Shown here piece by piece: positions 23,401 through 35,439 of a stretch of DNA of 64,000 nucleotides. A program made the position numbers and the translations under genes. Each line of letters begins with the position of its first letter. The first letter of the stretch is position 1. A model generated the notes under the pieces. It worked only from the letters and a program-made list of their open reading frames with translations, searched no databases and was not told the origin of the DNA. Source of the DNA: Phyllostachys edulis. Its lineage: Eukaryota; Streptophyta; Magnoliopsida; Poales; Poaceae. The stretch is from contig CM070561.1 in assembly GCA_036346405.1 (NCBI GenBank), positions 19,562,215 through 19,626,214 of the forward strand, given 5' to 3'.

Positions 23401-24500
23401 GGTTACCTCTGGTGGGGATTTGAGGTGGGGGAAGAGAATGGTAGTGTCGGCTTCGTGCTGGTGCTCTTCTCTTCTCCTCGTTGTGGGTGGCTTGCAAGCT
23501 ATGATGGCGAGAAGGCTGAGCTTGCCTTGGTTCCCTTGCTGCCTTGATGCCTTGCTTTTGGCTAGTTTGAGAAAGGAAAAATTTGGGTGATGCAGTATGG
23601 TGGTGAAGGCGTTGGCCTTTGTGTGGGAGAATGGCATGCTGGTGGCCTTCGGCTGACTTATCTCCTTCCTGTGACGCTGGGTTATCTCTTGCATGTGCAT
23701 TACCCTCTTTACCATGCTCCTATTCTTTTCTTTACCATGTTCCTATCCTTTACCTTCACTGTGAACTAGAAGTGCTAACACTATTGGCTCAGGGGTGAGG
23801 TTAAAGAGGATATGCACTATAGAGTTTTATTACTGTTGAGGCAAATTAGCAAAGTGGGCTTTGGGCTTTGATGACGTCGTATGATAAAACCCTTGGAAGT
23901 AAGAGGTGCCTATTAACTTAGGTTGGCTTGGCTATCTTAATCATCAAGAGCCGATTAACTTCAGTTGATCAGGGTACTTTGGTGATCTAGGGACCAGCTG
24001 ACCTAGGTTGGTATGGGAAGCCCTCTTGAACCGGGCATCTTGGGCAATCTCTTTTTCATTCTAACTAATAACTATTGTCTTCGGTTTTTGGCTAACTACT
24101 TTCTAAGCTTTTGGTTGCACAAGAAGGAAGGGTGGAGGATGGTTGGATGAGATGGCAAAGAAGGCTCAATGAAATGAATGTAGGGACAGTGAATTGTAAT
24201 TTAATTATTTTTTGTAACTTACATTGCAATTGGTTGTACAATTTATCTTGTAACAAGTGTTAGGTCATAACATTTTAACTCCGCTTTGTAATTGGATTTG
24301 TTGTAAAGCTTTTGAGTTTGTAACCTTTGTATAATCTTTGATGTTTTGAATTGATGTTACCACCAAACACATTGTCAGTTGTGTTAAATATGTGCTTGAA
24401 TGACTAGGATTATGCATTGATATTGGCTTAAAGGATTTTTAGTTAACACTAATTACCGATTACTGTTGCTTAGTTTAGTTTAATTATGCAAATTCTCACA
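20459..24500 (-). repeat. Gyp2 3' LTR, 4042 bp
   Basis: In element orientation it starts TGTGAGAATTTGC at 24500 and ends GGGTGCCGCA at 20459. The last 1.35 kb (20459-21800) matches 41657-43032 closely. It contains a GAGTAC/GTACTC stem-loop, an AT-rich zone and a GC-rich leader-like block (22530-23020). ORFs in that block, such as 22597-22929, are low-complexity and not convincing. From 23020 to 24480 nothing but LTR sequence is seen. Confidence 0.88.
20871..20890 (-). other. Perfect stem-loop in the Gyp2 3' LTR
   Basis: TGAGTACAC and GTGTACTCA form a 9-bp stem around a 2-base centre, 412 bp from the LTR end. It is conserved in the 5' LTR copy at 42070-42089. Confidence 0.8.
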
Positions 24501-24516
24501 TCCCGCTTGGGAAAAA
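24501..24516 (-). other. Gyp2 polypurine tract, eroded
   Basis: The minus strand reads CGGGACGAAATTTTTCCCAA then GCGGGA next to the LTR start TGTGAG. The CGGGACGAAATTT block before the tract is a usual chromovirus motif; the tract itself has pyrimidine changes. Confidence 0.65.
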
Positions 24517-24540
24517 TTTCGTCCCGAAATTAAAATTCTC

Positions 24541-25619
24541 ACTTGAACAGGTTGGGGTAGGCTTGGCGTAATTCTTCCTCTTTCTCCCACGTAGCTTCTC
24601 GCACGGAGTGGTTCTTCCACTACACCTTGCAGAAACGGATTGTTCAGTTTCTTAGTTGACGGTTTTCTGTAGCCAGAATCTTCACTAGGCGCTCTTCGTA
24701 GGTAAGGTCATCTTGTAGTGGAATGTCCAAATTGGTTAGATGATGAGATGGTTCTCTCAAGCATTTTCGAGGTTGGGAGACATGGAACACATCGTGTATT
24801 CGTGATAATTGACTTAGCAATTCCAATTTGTATGCTAGGGTGCCTTTACGCCCTAAAATACGGAATGGTCTAACATACTGTGGATTTAGTTTTCCTTTTA
24901 GTGCAGATCTCGCTCCAAGATAGGTGATACCTTTAGATATACATAGTCTCCAACTTCGAACTAGAGATCTCTCCTATGTTTATCGGCGTAGCTCTTTTAC
25001 CTATCTTGGGCAATTTTGAGACGCTCTATAATTAATTGAACTTTCTCATCAGTTTCTCTTATTAGTTCAGGCCCCAATAAGGTTTTCTCTCCCGCTTCAT
25101 ACCAACAGATGGGTGATCTACATTTTCTGTCATAGAGGGCTTCGTATGATGCCATCTGAATACTAGACTGGTAGCTGTTATTGTAGGCGAATTCTGCCAA
25201 TGCTAGGTGTTTTTCCCAAGAATCCCCAACATTCAGCACACAGGCTCGTAGCATATCCTCTAGGATCTAGTTTATCCTTTCATCCGCCATCGACCATGGA
25301 TGATAAAAGTCATCTTGAAATTAAGTGTGGTGCCCAATGCATTTTGTAAACTTTTCCAAAATGCTGAGGTGAATATGGATCCTCTATCTGAGGTGATAGT
25401 CTTTGGTACTCAGTGTAATGTTACTATCCTCTCTATATAGAGCTCCACTAATTTATTGATTGAATACTTTTGGTTGGTGGCAATAAAGTGAGTCGATTTA
25501 GTAAGATGGTCCACAATGACCCAAATTGCGTCTTCCTTTTTGACTGTCATGGGAAGGCCTGTTATGAAGTCCATATAGATATCCTCCCATTTCCATTCAG
25601 GTATTTCCAGGGGTTTCAT
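24541..25619 (-). pseudogene. Gyp2 integrase core, C-terminus and chromodomain, multiply broken
   Basis: From right to left the minus strand encodes IPEWKWEDIYMDFITGLP with the first catalytic Asp, then VDHLTKSTHFIATNQK (25410-25619). Next come out-of-frame remnants of TSDRGSIFTS (about 25370) and LEDMLRACVLNVGDSWEKHL then AEFAYNNSYQSSIQM (24997-25254). After that come RIHDVFHVSQPRKCL (24644-24826) and a chromodomain remnant in another frame, reading VREATWEKEEELRQAYPNLF, at 24541-24640. At least four stops or frameshifts interrupt it. The block that should carry the catalytic Glu (HPQTDGQTE) is replaced by a HPWSMADER-like reading. Confidence 0.85.
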
Positions 25620-25672
25620 GATCTGCTTTGGGTGTTGGTGCTCGCCTTAACTTTTGACAGTATCACATTGGC

Positions 25673-26032
25673 TCACGTATTCGCTATGGTTCTTTTTATG
25701 TTTGGCCACCAGAAATTTTCCCTTAGATCTCGATACATCTTTGTGCTACCAGGGTGTATAGTGTACGGGGTATCATGAGCTTCACGCATAATGGTTTCCT
25801 TAATTTGAGGATGGTTAGGTACATGGATTCTGGATTGTCGCCATAGAATTCCAGAGTCATCTACCCGGAACTCAGAGGGTTGGCCTGATTTAATTCTTTG
25901 TATTTCTTCGATGATGAATGGATATGAGAGTTGGTGTTCTTGAATTTGATCACGAAGGGTGGGATGGAATACCATGGCAGCAATGGTAGCTTCAGAGGTG
26001 GTAGTCTTCACTTCTATACTCATTTTGGCCAA
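25673..26032 (-). pseudogene. Gyp2 integrase zinc-binding domain and RNase H-integrase spacer
   Basis: 119 codons are open. The first half (VKTTTSEATIAAMVFHPTLRDQI) is the spacer after RNase H. The second half is the HHCC domain start (RIHVPNHPQIKETIMREAHD, then PYTIHPGSTKMYRDLRENFWW). It follows the RNase H block on the left-going strand and is cut off from it by stops between 26033 and 26108. Confidence 0.85.
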
Positions 26033-26108
26033 TGCTTGAATTAATTGAGACGCATGATTTTCGTGAAGGTGATGGCACCGAGATTTTTCACGAGGGGCTA
26101 CTACTACA

Positions 26109-27118
26109 TTAGCTTTGTTGGTGATAATTTATAGTTAGATCATAATCCTTGATTAATTCTAACCATCTTCTTTGCCTCATATTTAACTCTTTTTGAGTAA
26201 AGATATATTTAAGGCTTTTGTGATCGCTATACAAGGTGCACTTCGATCCATAGAGATAATGCCTCCAGATCTTCAGGGCAAACACAACGGCACCCAATTC
26301 GAGGTCATGAGTAGGATAATTCAGCTTGTGGGACCTCAATTATGCTGAAGCATAAGCAATGACTTTGTCATCCTGCATTAGCACGCATCCTAATCCATAC
26401 TTCAATGCGTCGCAGTATACCACATAGTCAATCCCGTCCTTAGGCAATGTTAGGATGGGTGCTGTAGTTAAGCGTTGTTTCAATTCCTGGAAACTTTTCT
26501 CATAGGCTTCTGTCCATACATATTTCACATCTTTCTTTAGAAATTTTGTGAGAGGTGAGGTTATCTGAGAGAATCCTTTTATAGATCTTCGGTAATATCT
26601 CGCGAATCCCAGGAAACTCCGAATTCCTGTGGTATTCATTGGACGCTTCCATGCAATAACTGTGTCGATTTTGGAAGGATCCACTTCTATACCTCTTCTA
26701 GATATGATATGTCCGAGGAATGCCACCTGGTCTAGCCAAAATTCACATTTATTGAATTTGGCAAAAAGTTGGTTTTCCCTGAGGATTTCCAAGGCGACAG
26801 TGAGGTGATGGTCATGTTCTTCCTCACTCATGGAATAGATTAGAATGTCGTCAATAAAGACAACAATGAATTTGTCCAAATGTTTCATGAATAACTTATT
26901 CATTAAATTCATGAATACGGCAGGAGCATTGGTCATTCCGAATGGAACTACAGTGTACTCATGGTGCCCATACCGAGAGACAAAGGCTGTCTTCTCAATG
27001 TCACTTGGATTGACTTTAATCTGATGGTATCCAGAACTTAAGTCAATTTTTTAGAATACTCGTGCTCCTTTCAGTTGATCAAATAGGTCATCTATTCCGG
27101 GCAAAGGGTATTTGTTCT
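26109..27118 (-). pseudogene. Gyp2 reverse transcriptase and RNase H
   Basis: The segment 26340-26936 opens with TNAPAVFMNLMNKLFMKHLD and the catalytic VFIDDILIYS box. The connection follows (FLGHIISRRGIEVDPSKID, SFLGFARYYRRSIKGFSQI) and then the first RNase H Asp in YCDALKYGLGCVLM. A stop at about 26337 separates it from DLELGAVVFALKIWRHYL and SDHKSLKYIFTQ (26109-26339). The N-terminal RT part, with HP-type SSGYHQIKVN and YPLPGIDDLFDQL equivalents, lies out of frame in 26940-27118. Length and order are normal for a gypsy RT-RNase H, but the frame is broken in at least three places. Confidence 0.9.
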
Positions 27119-28114
27119 TTATGGTGACACTATTGACTCACGGTAGTCGATGCATAATCTTACTCCTCTGTCTTTCTTCTTTGCAAATAAAACCGAGGCT
27201 CCCCAAGGTGACGTACTTTCTCTAATAAAACATTTGGCTTCTAGTTTGTCCAGTTGCTTCTTTAGTTCAATTAATTCCTTTGCATTCATTTTGTACGGCC
27301 TTTTGGAAATTGGTGATGTTCCCGGAATTAAGTTGATAGTAAATTCTATTTCTCTATCGAGGGGCATACCAGGTAATTCTTCGGGGAATACATCTGGAAA
27401 ATCCCTTACGACTGGTATGTCTTTTACTTCTTTTACTTGCAGGCTGGCCAAGCTAGGGTTAGCTGATTTTGGTCGGGTTCCAGTTCTGATATATTGTAGC
27501 CGTGTTCCGTCAGGCTTTCGGATGGAGGCTTGCTTTGATTCGCAATCTATATTCACCCCATGGGCGGATAACCAATCCATACCCAGGATTACTTCTAGTC
27601 CACTTAGATGTATTATATAGAGATCAGCTAAGAATTTGGTATTATGAATTATGATAGCCTGCTTCCTCTGAATTGATGTTACTTCTAATATTCTCGCTGG
27701 TGTACTCACTCCCATGGATTTTTCCAATGGTTCAATAGATAGATTGTTCTCCGTTATGAATTTATGAGATATAAATGAGTGAGTGGCTCTAGGGTCAAAT
27801 AAAACAGTACCTGTGGAGGGTGGAAGTAATAGCATACCCGTCACCGCGTCTGTGGCTTCTCCAATCTGTTCTGCAATCACGTGGGTAAGGCGTGCCGGTC
27901 CTCCTTTTCCAGTTCCTCCTGTGACTGGTGTGCTACCTCTAGGCGGATTCACGTGGTTGATTTGAGGTGGTGTTGGGGCAGGTGGTCTTGGTACATATGC
28001 TGGTGGTGGTGGGGTTCCTGATGTCTTCTGCAAGTAAGGGCATTCGGCCTTACGATGCCTAGACTTCCTGCAATGAAAACATGCATTTGTGCCTCCCACG
28101 CAATCTCTGGTCAA
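27119..28114 (-). pseudogene. Gyp2 zinc knuckle, aspartic protease and RT N-terminus
   Basis: This is the longest open frame of the element (331 codons). It begins with a CCHC knuckle, CFHCRKSRHRKAECPYL. After a Pro-rich spacer it contains the protease block VLFDPRATHSFISHKFI, VILGMDWLSAHGVNIDC, the linker DFPDVFPEELPGMPLDREIEF and the RT start KRPYKMNAKELIELKKQL. The catalytic DSGA of the protease is changed to DPRA, so the Asp remains but its Ser-Gly neighbours are gone. The product would normally be part of Gag-Pol. It ends out of frame at the motif CIDYRE. Confidence 0.9.
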
Positions 28115-28162
28115 GTGGTCTCTTCCACATTTGGCACATTTCAGTGCTAAGGCCGCTGGTTG

Positions 28163-28740
28163 CTACTGGGCTATGGGTCTCTGAAAACCCAGATTGAATG
28201 ATCTTGGTTTAGGTGGGCCATATCTTGGTGGGGGTTGTTGTGGCATATTTGGGCGGAGCTTATGAGTAAGTGTGGGACAATGGTCTGTTTTGGCCTTCTT
28301 TCTTTGTTCTTTTATTAAGTTGGAGTGTTCATTTTCCAGTATAATGGCTCTATTGACCAAGTCCTGGAATTCAGTGATTTTGTGGATGGATAGGAGCATT
28401 TTAAGATATGGGTGCATTCCATCCAGGAATTTTTCTATTTTCTTTTCCTCAATGTCTATGTCAGCTGGGGCATAGCGGGAAAGGTCGTTGAACTGACTCA
28501 AATATTCTACCATCTTTTTCCCGCCCTAGGTTAGAGCTCTAAATTCGCATTTCTTCAGTTCCATTCTTCCCGTGGGTACATGGGTTTCAGTGAAACGCAG
28601 TTTGAATTTGGCCCATGTTAGTGGGCTCGTCACGAGTTCTTGATTATAGTTGAGCCACTAGGTATTTGTTGGTCCGATCGGTTGGTGTGGCGACACCGCA
28701 CTTTCTCTACATCTAATCATCCTCATGTGTCAAGCTTCAG
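28163..28740 (-). pseudogene. Gyp2 gag, 3' half, cut by the copia insertion
   Basis: The open part (28163-28513) encodes VEYLSQFNDLSRYAPADID, KIEKFLDGMHPYLKMLL and a Lys/Arg-rich tail before the zinc knuckle. This is the C-terminal half of the retrotransposon gag capsid. Upstream, 28514-28740 still encodes WLNYNQELVTSPLTWAKFK and RFTETHVP in shifted frames with a stop. The gene stops abruptly at 28740, where the copia LTR begins, and resumes at 40152. Confidence 0.85.
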
Positions 28741-30779
28741 AGGACCGAAAGGCGACTAGAGGGGGTGAATAGGAGCACCAAATCTTTTTGCAAAGATAAT
28801 GGATTCAACTCAAGAATCGTAAATCACTCCAATAGCTATGAGAGCTATGAAGATGAATGCTTAACACATTGGAAGACTTGAATGAATCCACTCCTAAACC
28901 CTCAAAGCATAGCAAAGAACTCCTCAAGAAATCTCAAAAATGGGGACAAAGGTACTACCATTGTAAGTGCGGTATTATCAAGATCGCATGCACTACTACT
29001 CATGAGTAAATGTCTTGATACTACCGATCGCAGTACTACCTCAGAAAAAGTGCGGTACTACCGATTGTCCCGACGATGAATGTAAACACCACGAAAACAA
29101 AATCAAAAATCGACGTAACTTTTTAAACCGTAAGGCCAAACTCCACCAAATTTGGAACACACCTTCCTATGGGTATTAGGAACCTATTCCAAGTGGCGAT
29201 CGTCCAGATCTACGCCAAAGTTTCGATCTTTTTCAGTTTTACCTAAGAAGGGCAAAGAACCGAGGCAAAACGAAAAACTTGATCCAACTCTTGCTCGTGG
29301 GAGATTGATGATCTAGGTGATCTTAGATACGCTCCCACATGTCACAGCAAGGAATAAGAGTGCACAAGAACAACCAAAAACCAATGGATCAAGGAAGCAC
29401 CAAAAATCATCAAAAGAGAAGGAAGAACACAAGAGGGAGCTCATCTTTGGAAGAACATCCATAGATTGATTCATGATGTTGCCGATTTACCACTCCCTCA
29501 AGGAGGACAAGAGCTCCATCCAAGAGCATACACATCAATCCATCTCACTAGAGCCTATGCCTCTTTTTCTTCCCTAAACCCTAAAAACCAAACTAGGGTT
29601 TGCAAATGAAGTGCTTGGATTGCTGTGAACAAACCCTCTCTATTTATATGAGGCCTAGAGCTTCTAGAAGACTTAACCCTAATGGGCTCCGTTAGGCCCA
29701 ATAACAAACGGGACACACACGCACGTATTTTAAAGCGCCGTCTTCACTTTTCTTGACCTAAACCACTTCTGACGCACCGCCGTCTTGCGCCGTGGGTTGG
29801 CATTAGGTCACCAAGGTGGTATTTGGTGAAATTACCAAAATACCCTTCTCGATCCTTCTCCATGGACCGAGTCCATCTCGTCAAGCAATCGCTTGCTTCG
29901 CCACGTAGGTTGATCAACGGCTCTCATCATGTCGGCAAGTCTCTCCCGTCCGAATCCCATCGAACCTCCAAGGCACTTGCACCAACCCTCGCCGCTGATC
30001 CAACCAACAGATCGAATCGCCGATTCGATCCACTCGCCCATTCGTGCCATGCTTGAGTCACCGACCTCACCGGCATCCATGATCGTTACGACCTCGGCTC
30101 CTAGCTTAGTCCCGATCCTCCTCGCCATTGACCCGTTGACACGCAAGCCACCGCACAAAGAATAGACCAAGAAATCGTCTCCGGAACAAGTTCTTCACAA
30201 CTTGACCCACGTTAGCTCAAAACATGCAATATGCAACATATATGCATTAACAAACATGGAAATGACATAACCCAAAAACAATTCTCCAAGTTAAACGAAA
30301 CTCGAAACCAAATCGGTATTACCGCCATGTTATGGCGGTACTAGATTATCAAGATAATCGTAGTATCAAGACTCCATAATCAAGGCCGCTCAGCCTCAAG
30401 GAAATCCAAAACTTCCAAAAACACTTGATCTCGAAAACCATACCGCCACACGCTGTCGTTCGATCATGCGGTACTACCAGAGACAACCATAGCACTACTA
30501 CCGCCTCGAGAAATCCAAAACACAAATTACACTCGCTCGAAAAACCATACCGCTTTGCTTGCGGTAATACCGACCAGCGGTACTACCACAAACACAAGCC
30601 GGTACTATTATTATCAGCGGTAGTACCGCGCATTACACGCCGGTACTACCGATTATCCTGACACTTGCTGAAAACAGGATTTCAACAAAACCGAAAACGA
30701 TCGTTTCGACAAACCCAAAGAGCTATTGCCAATTGTACCATCACATTAAGATCGTGAGCATATCCCCATGATATCCACA
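28741..30779 (-). repeat. Copia 3' LTR
   Basis: In element orientation it starts TGTGGATATCATGGGG at 30779 and ends CTTTCGGTCCT at 28741. The last TACA of the intact copy (38140) is replaced. It carries many short palindromes, including TACCGCCAT/ATGGCGGTA (30320-30340) and GCGGTAGTACCGC (30617-30629). ORFs within it are not genes. Confidence 0.9.
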
Positions 30780-30790
30780 ATCTCCCCCTT
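30780..30790 (-). other. Copia polypurine tract
   Basis: The minus strand reads AAGGGGGAGAT immediately before the TGTGGATATC start of the 3' LTR. Confidence 0.85.
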
Positions 30791-32339
30791 GATGAACACA
30801 TTGGCAAAATCCCACAAATGCAAAATTTGAGGTTTGAAAAAGTAAAAACTCGACGTTGCTCAAAGGCACAACTTGGTCCAAATGCAAGAAAAAGCAAAGG
30901 AAATGACCAAGCTAGCTCGAGCAATAGTATCGACAAGTGAGATCTGGCAAAAGAAGGCAAGAAAGCTTCATTTTCCGTAAACGGGTCAAAATCTCACTTA
31001 AGGTCCATATGAAAGAACAATTGTTCGAAATGACCTTTGATCATTGTGAGTCTTCAAGAATTGCAAAACAACTTCAGAAAAGGCAAATAAGACCAAAAGA
31101 ATGCAATAGAGATGATCCCACTCACTATGATCAATAAAACCCTATGACTCCAAAAGCTCTAAAACAACATTTTTACCAATCTTTCTCCCCCTTTGACAAT
31201 GAATTCATCAAGGTGCATGGAAGAAGATAGAGCATGAAAGTAATGGAATGGCTGTAATTTTTGTAATTTTTCATTTTTTCAATTTTTTTGTTTGTTTGTT
31301 TGTAATTTAAGCAAAAGGAGCCATGAAGATTATCCATGAAGACTGTACAAGTATTACACCAAGCCATATTATGTGAAGAAGCTATAAGCAAGTATGGCAA
31401 AACATGTTATAAAGCTAAGGCCAAAATAGCAATAATCTGAGATTAAATGAATTGAAGGCATGACCAGTTGCTCAAGATCACAGTTTAACTAAAGGTATCC
31501 AAAAATGAGTCAGGCCATGTCTATAAGCAAAACGGAGCCAGAAGCTAGAAAATGAGTCAGTTTTGAGCACTTTGAGATCAATTTTGAATCAATTTGTTCA
31601 AGCATTTAGAATTTAGCACATTGAGTACTTTGCTGAAAATGATTGATTTTATCTTAGTAAAGCAAGTCTGGACTAGGAGCCATCCACAATCGCCTTCTAA
31701 GTTTCAACCAATTGCCAATTTATTTTCTTATCATTGTGCTAGATCTCAAGCCTCACTACGACCATCCCAAGCAACACAAGCTTAAGAGAATAGTCTGGTC
31801 ATCCAAAACTCCCCCGAGTTCATGCCTAGTGCAATGGCAAGGCCTCATAAGAAAGAATTGGTGAGATCAGTTTTATCACACAAAAAGCTCATTTTTCATT
31901 TGCTTGACTTGAGAATTAGCATAGCTCAATTTAACACTCGAATAAGTTCAGACTCAATTAAGCCTATATGACATGGCATGAATCATAAGAGGATCACTAA
32001 AGCAAAACTAGTCACAAGATCCAACAAGTCATATTATGATTCAGTTTGCTCACAGATAATAAAGCTAGCATGACAAAAGCTAAGCTATACATAAAAAGCC
32101 ATAAAAGACATCTAGCAAGCTAGCACAAGACATGGCAGGGTATAAAGTATGAAAGCATGTCATACAAGGATAATAATCAAAGCTCCATAAGGTTATATTA
32201 CAATGCAAGTTGCTGAAGTTTAAAATGCATTATGGTACAATGAATGCAAAAAATAGCAAACTCCCCCTCAAAACAGGCCAAGAGGACTAACAACCCCAAT
32301 TCTCCCTTGAGAAAAGCAAAACGAGAAGAATCAAGAGCT
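30791..32339. other. Spacer between copia pol and the polypurine tract, no gene
   Basis: About 1.5 kb of A-rich DNA. SIRE-lineage elements often carry an extra, env-like ORF here. I find no open frame above about 90 codons and no membrane-protein signature, so either it was never present or it has decayed. Confidence 0.5.
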
Positions 32340-33858
32340 TTAGTGAAAATGTCAAGAACTCTGTTCTCGACTCAACAAAATGAAGCACAACATCACCCTT
32401 CTCAACATGGTCTCTAAGGAAATGGTAACGAATGTCAATATGCTTAGTCCTAGAATGTTGCATTGGGTTTTTGCAATATTAATGGCGCTTAGTGTTGTCA
32501 CGAAAAGAGGAACACTACCCAAAAACAACCCATAGTCCCAAGAGTAGATAAGATCCAGAGAACCCGAGAGCAACCATCGGTTGCATACTACATACTCGGC
32601 CTCAAGAAGGATCAGGCAACAGAGGATTGTTTCCTAGATGACCACGAGATGAGAGATGTGCCTAAGAAATGACAAGTGCTGAAGTACTCTTCCTATCTAC
32701 TCTACACCCGCAAAATCAAAGATCGAAAAAGCCCGAATAGAGAGAGCGAAGAAGAAGAATACCAAAGTCCAAAGTCAAGAGTGTCTGGAGGTACTGAATA
32801 TGCGACGACCGCTTGACGATGAGAAGCTCGAGGAAGCTCGAATCGAGCGCATGACACAAATAATTGTATGTCGGCCTCGACGCCTGGAGGTAGAGGAGGG
32901 AGCCAATCATGCTACGGTACTCTTTCTGGTCCACGGGCTCTCCATCCTCATCTGGGTCCAGCACAGTGGTCGTGGCAATGGGAGTAGACATTGGTCTACT
33001 ACTTCCCATGTCGAAGCGACGAAGAAGGTCCTTTGTATACTTACTTTGATGAATGAAGGTGCCTTCTTTCAGTTGCTTGACTTGAAGACCAAGGAAGAAG
33101 GTCAATTCGCCCATCATGCTCATCTCAAACTCCCTGCTCATAGAATCTGAAAATCTAGACACCAAAGCATGAGAGGAACCACCGAATATGATATCATCCA
33201 CATAAATCTGAACCAATAAGAAGTCACTGCCATGCTTAAGAGTGAACAAGGTTTTATCAACCATTCCCATTTTGAAATCATTACTAAGAAGAAAACTCTT
33301 AAGCCTATCATACCAAGCTCTAGGGCTTGCTTTGCACCATACAAGGCTTTGGAGAGTTTAAAACACGGTTTGGGAATTTGGGATTTTCAAACCGGTGGTT
33401 GCTTGACAAAGACCTCTTCTTCTATGAAACCATTCAGAAAGCACTTTTGACATCCATTTGAAAAAGCTTGAAGCCCTTAGATGTCGCAAATGCTAGCAAA
33501 ATGCTAATGGCTTCCAATCTAGCTACAGAGCAAAAGTCTCTTCAAAGTCTAAGCCCTCTACACCGAATAACCTTGAGCTACAAGCCTAGCCTTGTTGCGA
33601 ACTACCAACCCATCCTCACTTTGCTTATTTTTGAAAATCCATTTTGTTCCAATTACATGTTGATTAGGTGGAGGTTCAACTAAGGTCCGACTTGGTTTCT
33701 TTCAAAGTTTTCAAGTTCTTCATGCATGGCATTGACCCAAGAGGCATCGAAAGAGCATGGGTGATATCTCGGGGTTCAAAAGAAGTGACAAAAGCAGAAT
33801 GTGCATGAGAATCGAAGAATGAACCTAGAGCGAGTGACTCGCTCATGAATATCCCCAA
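32340..33858 (-). pseudogene. Copia reverse transcriptase and RNase H remnant
   Basis: The RT start is recognisable at 33676-33858 (FEPRDITHALSMPLGSMPCMKN). It is followed in shifted frames by LYGAKQALELGMIGLRVFFL (33138-33344, the LYGLKQAPRAWYDRL block). The catalytic block is in the open frame 32716-33270: TLFTLKHGSDFLLVQIYVDD with the YVDD box, SREFEMSMMGELTFFLGLQV, IHQSKYTKDLLRRF, and GSLLYLQASRPTYNYLC. RNase H sequence is reduced to fragments at 32340-32600. The YVDD active site survives but the gene needs several frameshift corrections to be read. Confidence 0.88.
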
Positions 33859-34058
33859 TAATCTACTCGGTGGATCTTTGTCATTTGAATGTGAAGAGGA
33901 GCTCTCGGTGCGTAGTGGCCTCTACCTCATGGGTCGTGGAGGTAGGAACAGAGCCACTCGATCGTCGGTGAAGGTAGGAAGAGGTTGCTCATCCAATTTG
34001 GTGTAGTAGAAGCGGGCTCCCCAACCCTCTCGTAAATGGTGGAGGATGGATTGGGTCC

Positions 34059-34993
34059 TCATCCTCGAGTCATCGTCGACGAAGATGCTTTCTCGAATAT
34101 CGAGGAACTCGTGTACCAGAGCATCGGGTCTAGTACCGTGACTAGCCTCATCAAAAGTGACTTCGCAAGTCTCAACAATTTTGTTAGTGTCAAAATTAAA
34201 TACACGATAGCCACGAGAATGAGCGGGATATCCAAGAAATATGCCATCGTAACATCTAGATTCAAATTTATCAAGGTTGCCATGTTTAAGAATGAAGCAC
34301 TTACAACCAAAAATCTTGAAATGAGAAACTTTGGGCTTATGACCAAACTGAGCTCATAGGAAGTCTTACCAATAACAGATCTCAAGAACACCCTATTAGA
34401 AATATAACAAGCAAGAAGATAGCCTCACTTCAAAACCTCCTAGGTGTGGAATGCTCATCTAGCATGGTCCCGCCATCTCTACAAGGGTCCTATTCTTCCT
34501 CTCTACAACACCATTCATTTGGGGAACTCTAGGTGAAGAAAAGCGGTGATCTAGCCCCTATCGTAACAGAAGGTGGCAAAGGAAGAATTCTTGAATCTGT
34601 CCCATTGTCACTCCTAATGGCTCTCAAAGCTCCAGAAGATCAACAAGAAGTCTAAGGACCAAATCTCTAAAGAAACCAAATGCCTCATCCTTAGAAACGA
34701 GAAAATAAACCCATGAATACGGAGTAATCATCTACAATCACAAGCACATACCACTTACCACGTGCAGATCGACTCTAGAAGGACCAACAAGTTGTCTAAT
34801 GCAAGAGCGACCGTCCATCGGTCATCACTAAAGTAAGAGGTGGATGAGAAGCGTAAACCATCTTACCATGTCTACAGGGTGTGCACACAAGGTCTCTAAT
34901 AGCCTTCAGCCTAGGCAAACCTCTAATCAAGTCCTTGCTACCGACTCTAGTCAAGTGGTCGAAGCCTATGTGACCAAGCCTACGATGCCACAA
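34059..34993 (-). pseudogene. Copia integrase, heavily broken
   Basis: The GAG-pre-integrase HHCC domain is in the open frame 34796-34993: MWHRRLGHIGFDHLTRVGSK and VCTPCRHGKMVYASH. The core at 34400-34795 is scattered over all three frames with stops. The C-terminal part (34059-34391) contains an out-of-frame SVIGKTSYEL, followed by codons for a KVSHFKIFGCKCF-like block in the next frame. The order, integrase upstream of RT, is what classes the element as copia. Confidence 0.8.
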
Positions 34994-35099
34994 AACTAGA
35001 TCATGGGAATCAGAAGCAACAAGACACCTAGGGCTAGAAGCAGAAGAGATACAGAAATCAAGACAAAAGATCCTCTCAAACTCGAAATCTTAAAGACAA

Positions 35100-35412
35100 G
35101 CTCACCAGAGGAATCTAAAACCCCAGACTCACCACTCTTAAATCTCACCTCTAGACCCTCATCATACCGAGAAACGTAAAGCGATTATATTTCAGCTTAC
35201 TTACCAAAGCGACGTCCTTGAGCATGAATTTGTTGTTGACGCGCACTGTGCCCTTTGCTGTCACGGTCCCGGTAGAAGCATCCCCAAATGTGATCAATTC
35301 ATTGCCGGATGCACGTGTGAGGGAGGAGAACCATCTAGAATCCCCAGTCATATGTCGAGAACACCCGGAGTCAACAATCCATATGTCCTCCTTCCTCGCA
35401 CGCTTAACCTAA
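35100..35412 (-). pseudogene. Copia aspartic protease
   Basis: The minus strand encodes MTGDSRWFSSLTRASGNEL, ITFGDASTGTVTAKGTVRVN and FMLKDVALVSKLKYN (35151-35351). This is the standard copia protease that follows WIVDSGCSRHMTGD. The DSG part lies just upstream (35352-35400) in the same region (IWIVDSGCSRH). A truncated frame and downstream stops show it is no longer part of a polyprotein. Confidence 0.8.
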
Positions 35413-35439
35413 TGAGCACTAACAGAAACATATGTGCCT

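Noticed and set aside
30791..32339. Possible env-like gene in the SIRE-type element
   Set aside because: No ORF with signal peptide or transmembrane pattern was found; only AT-rich spacer.
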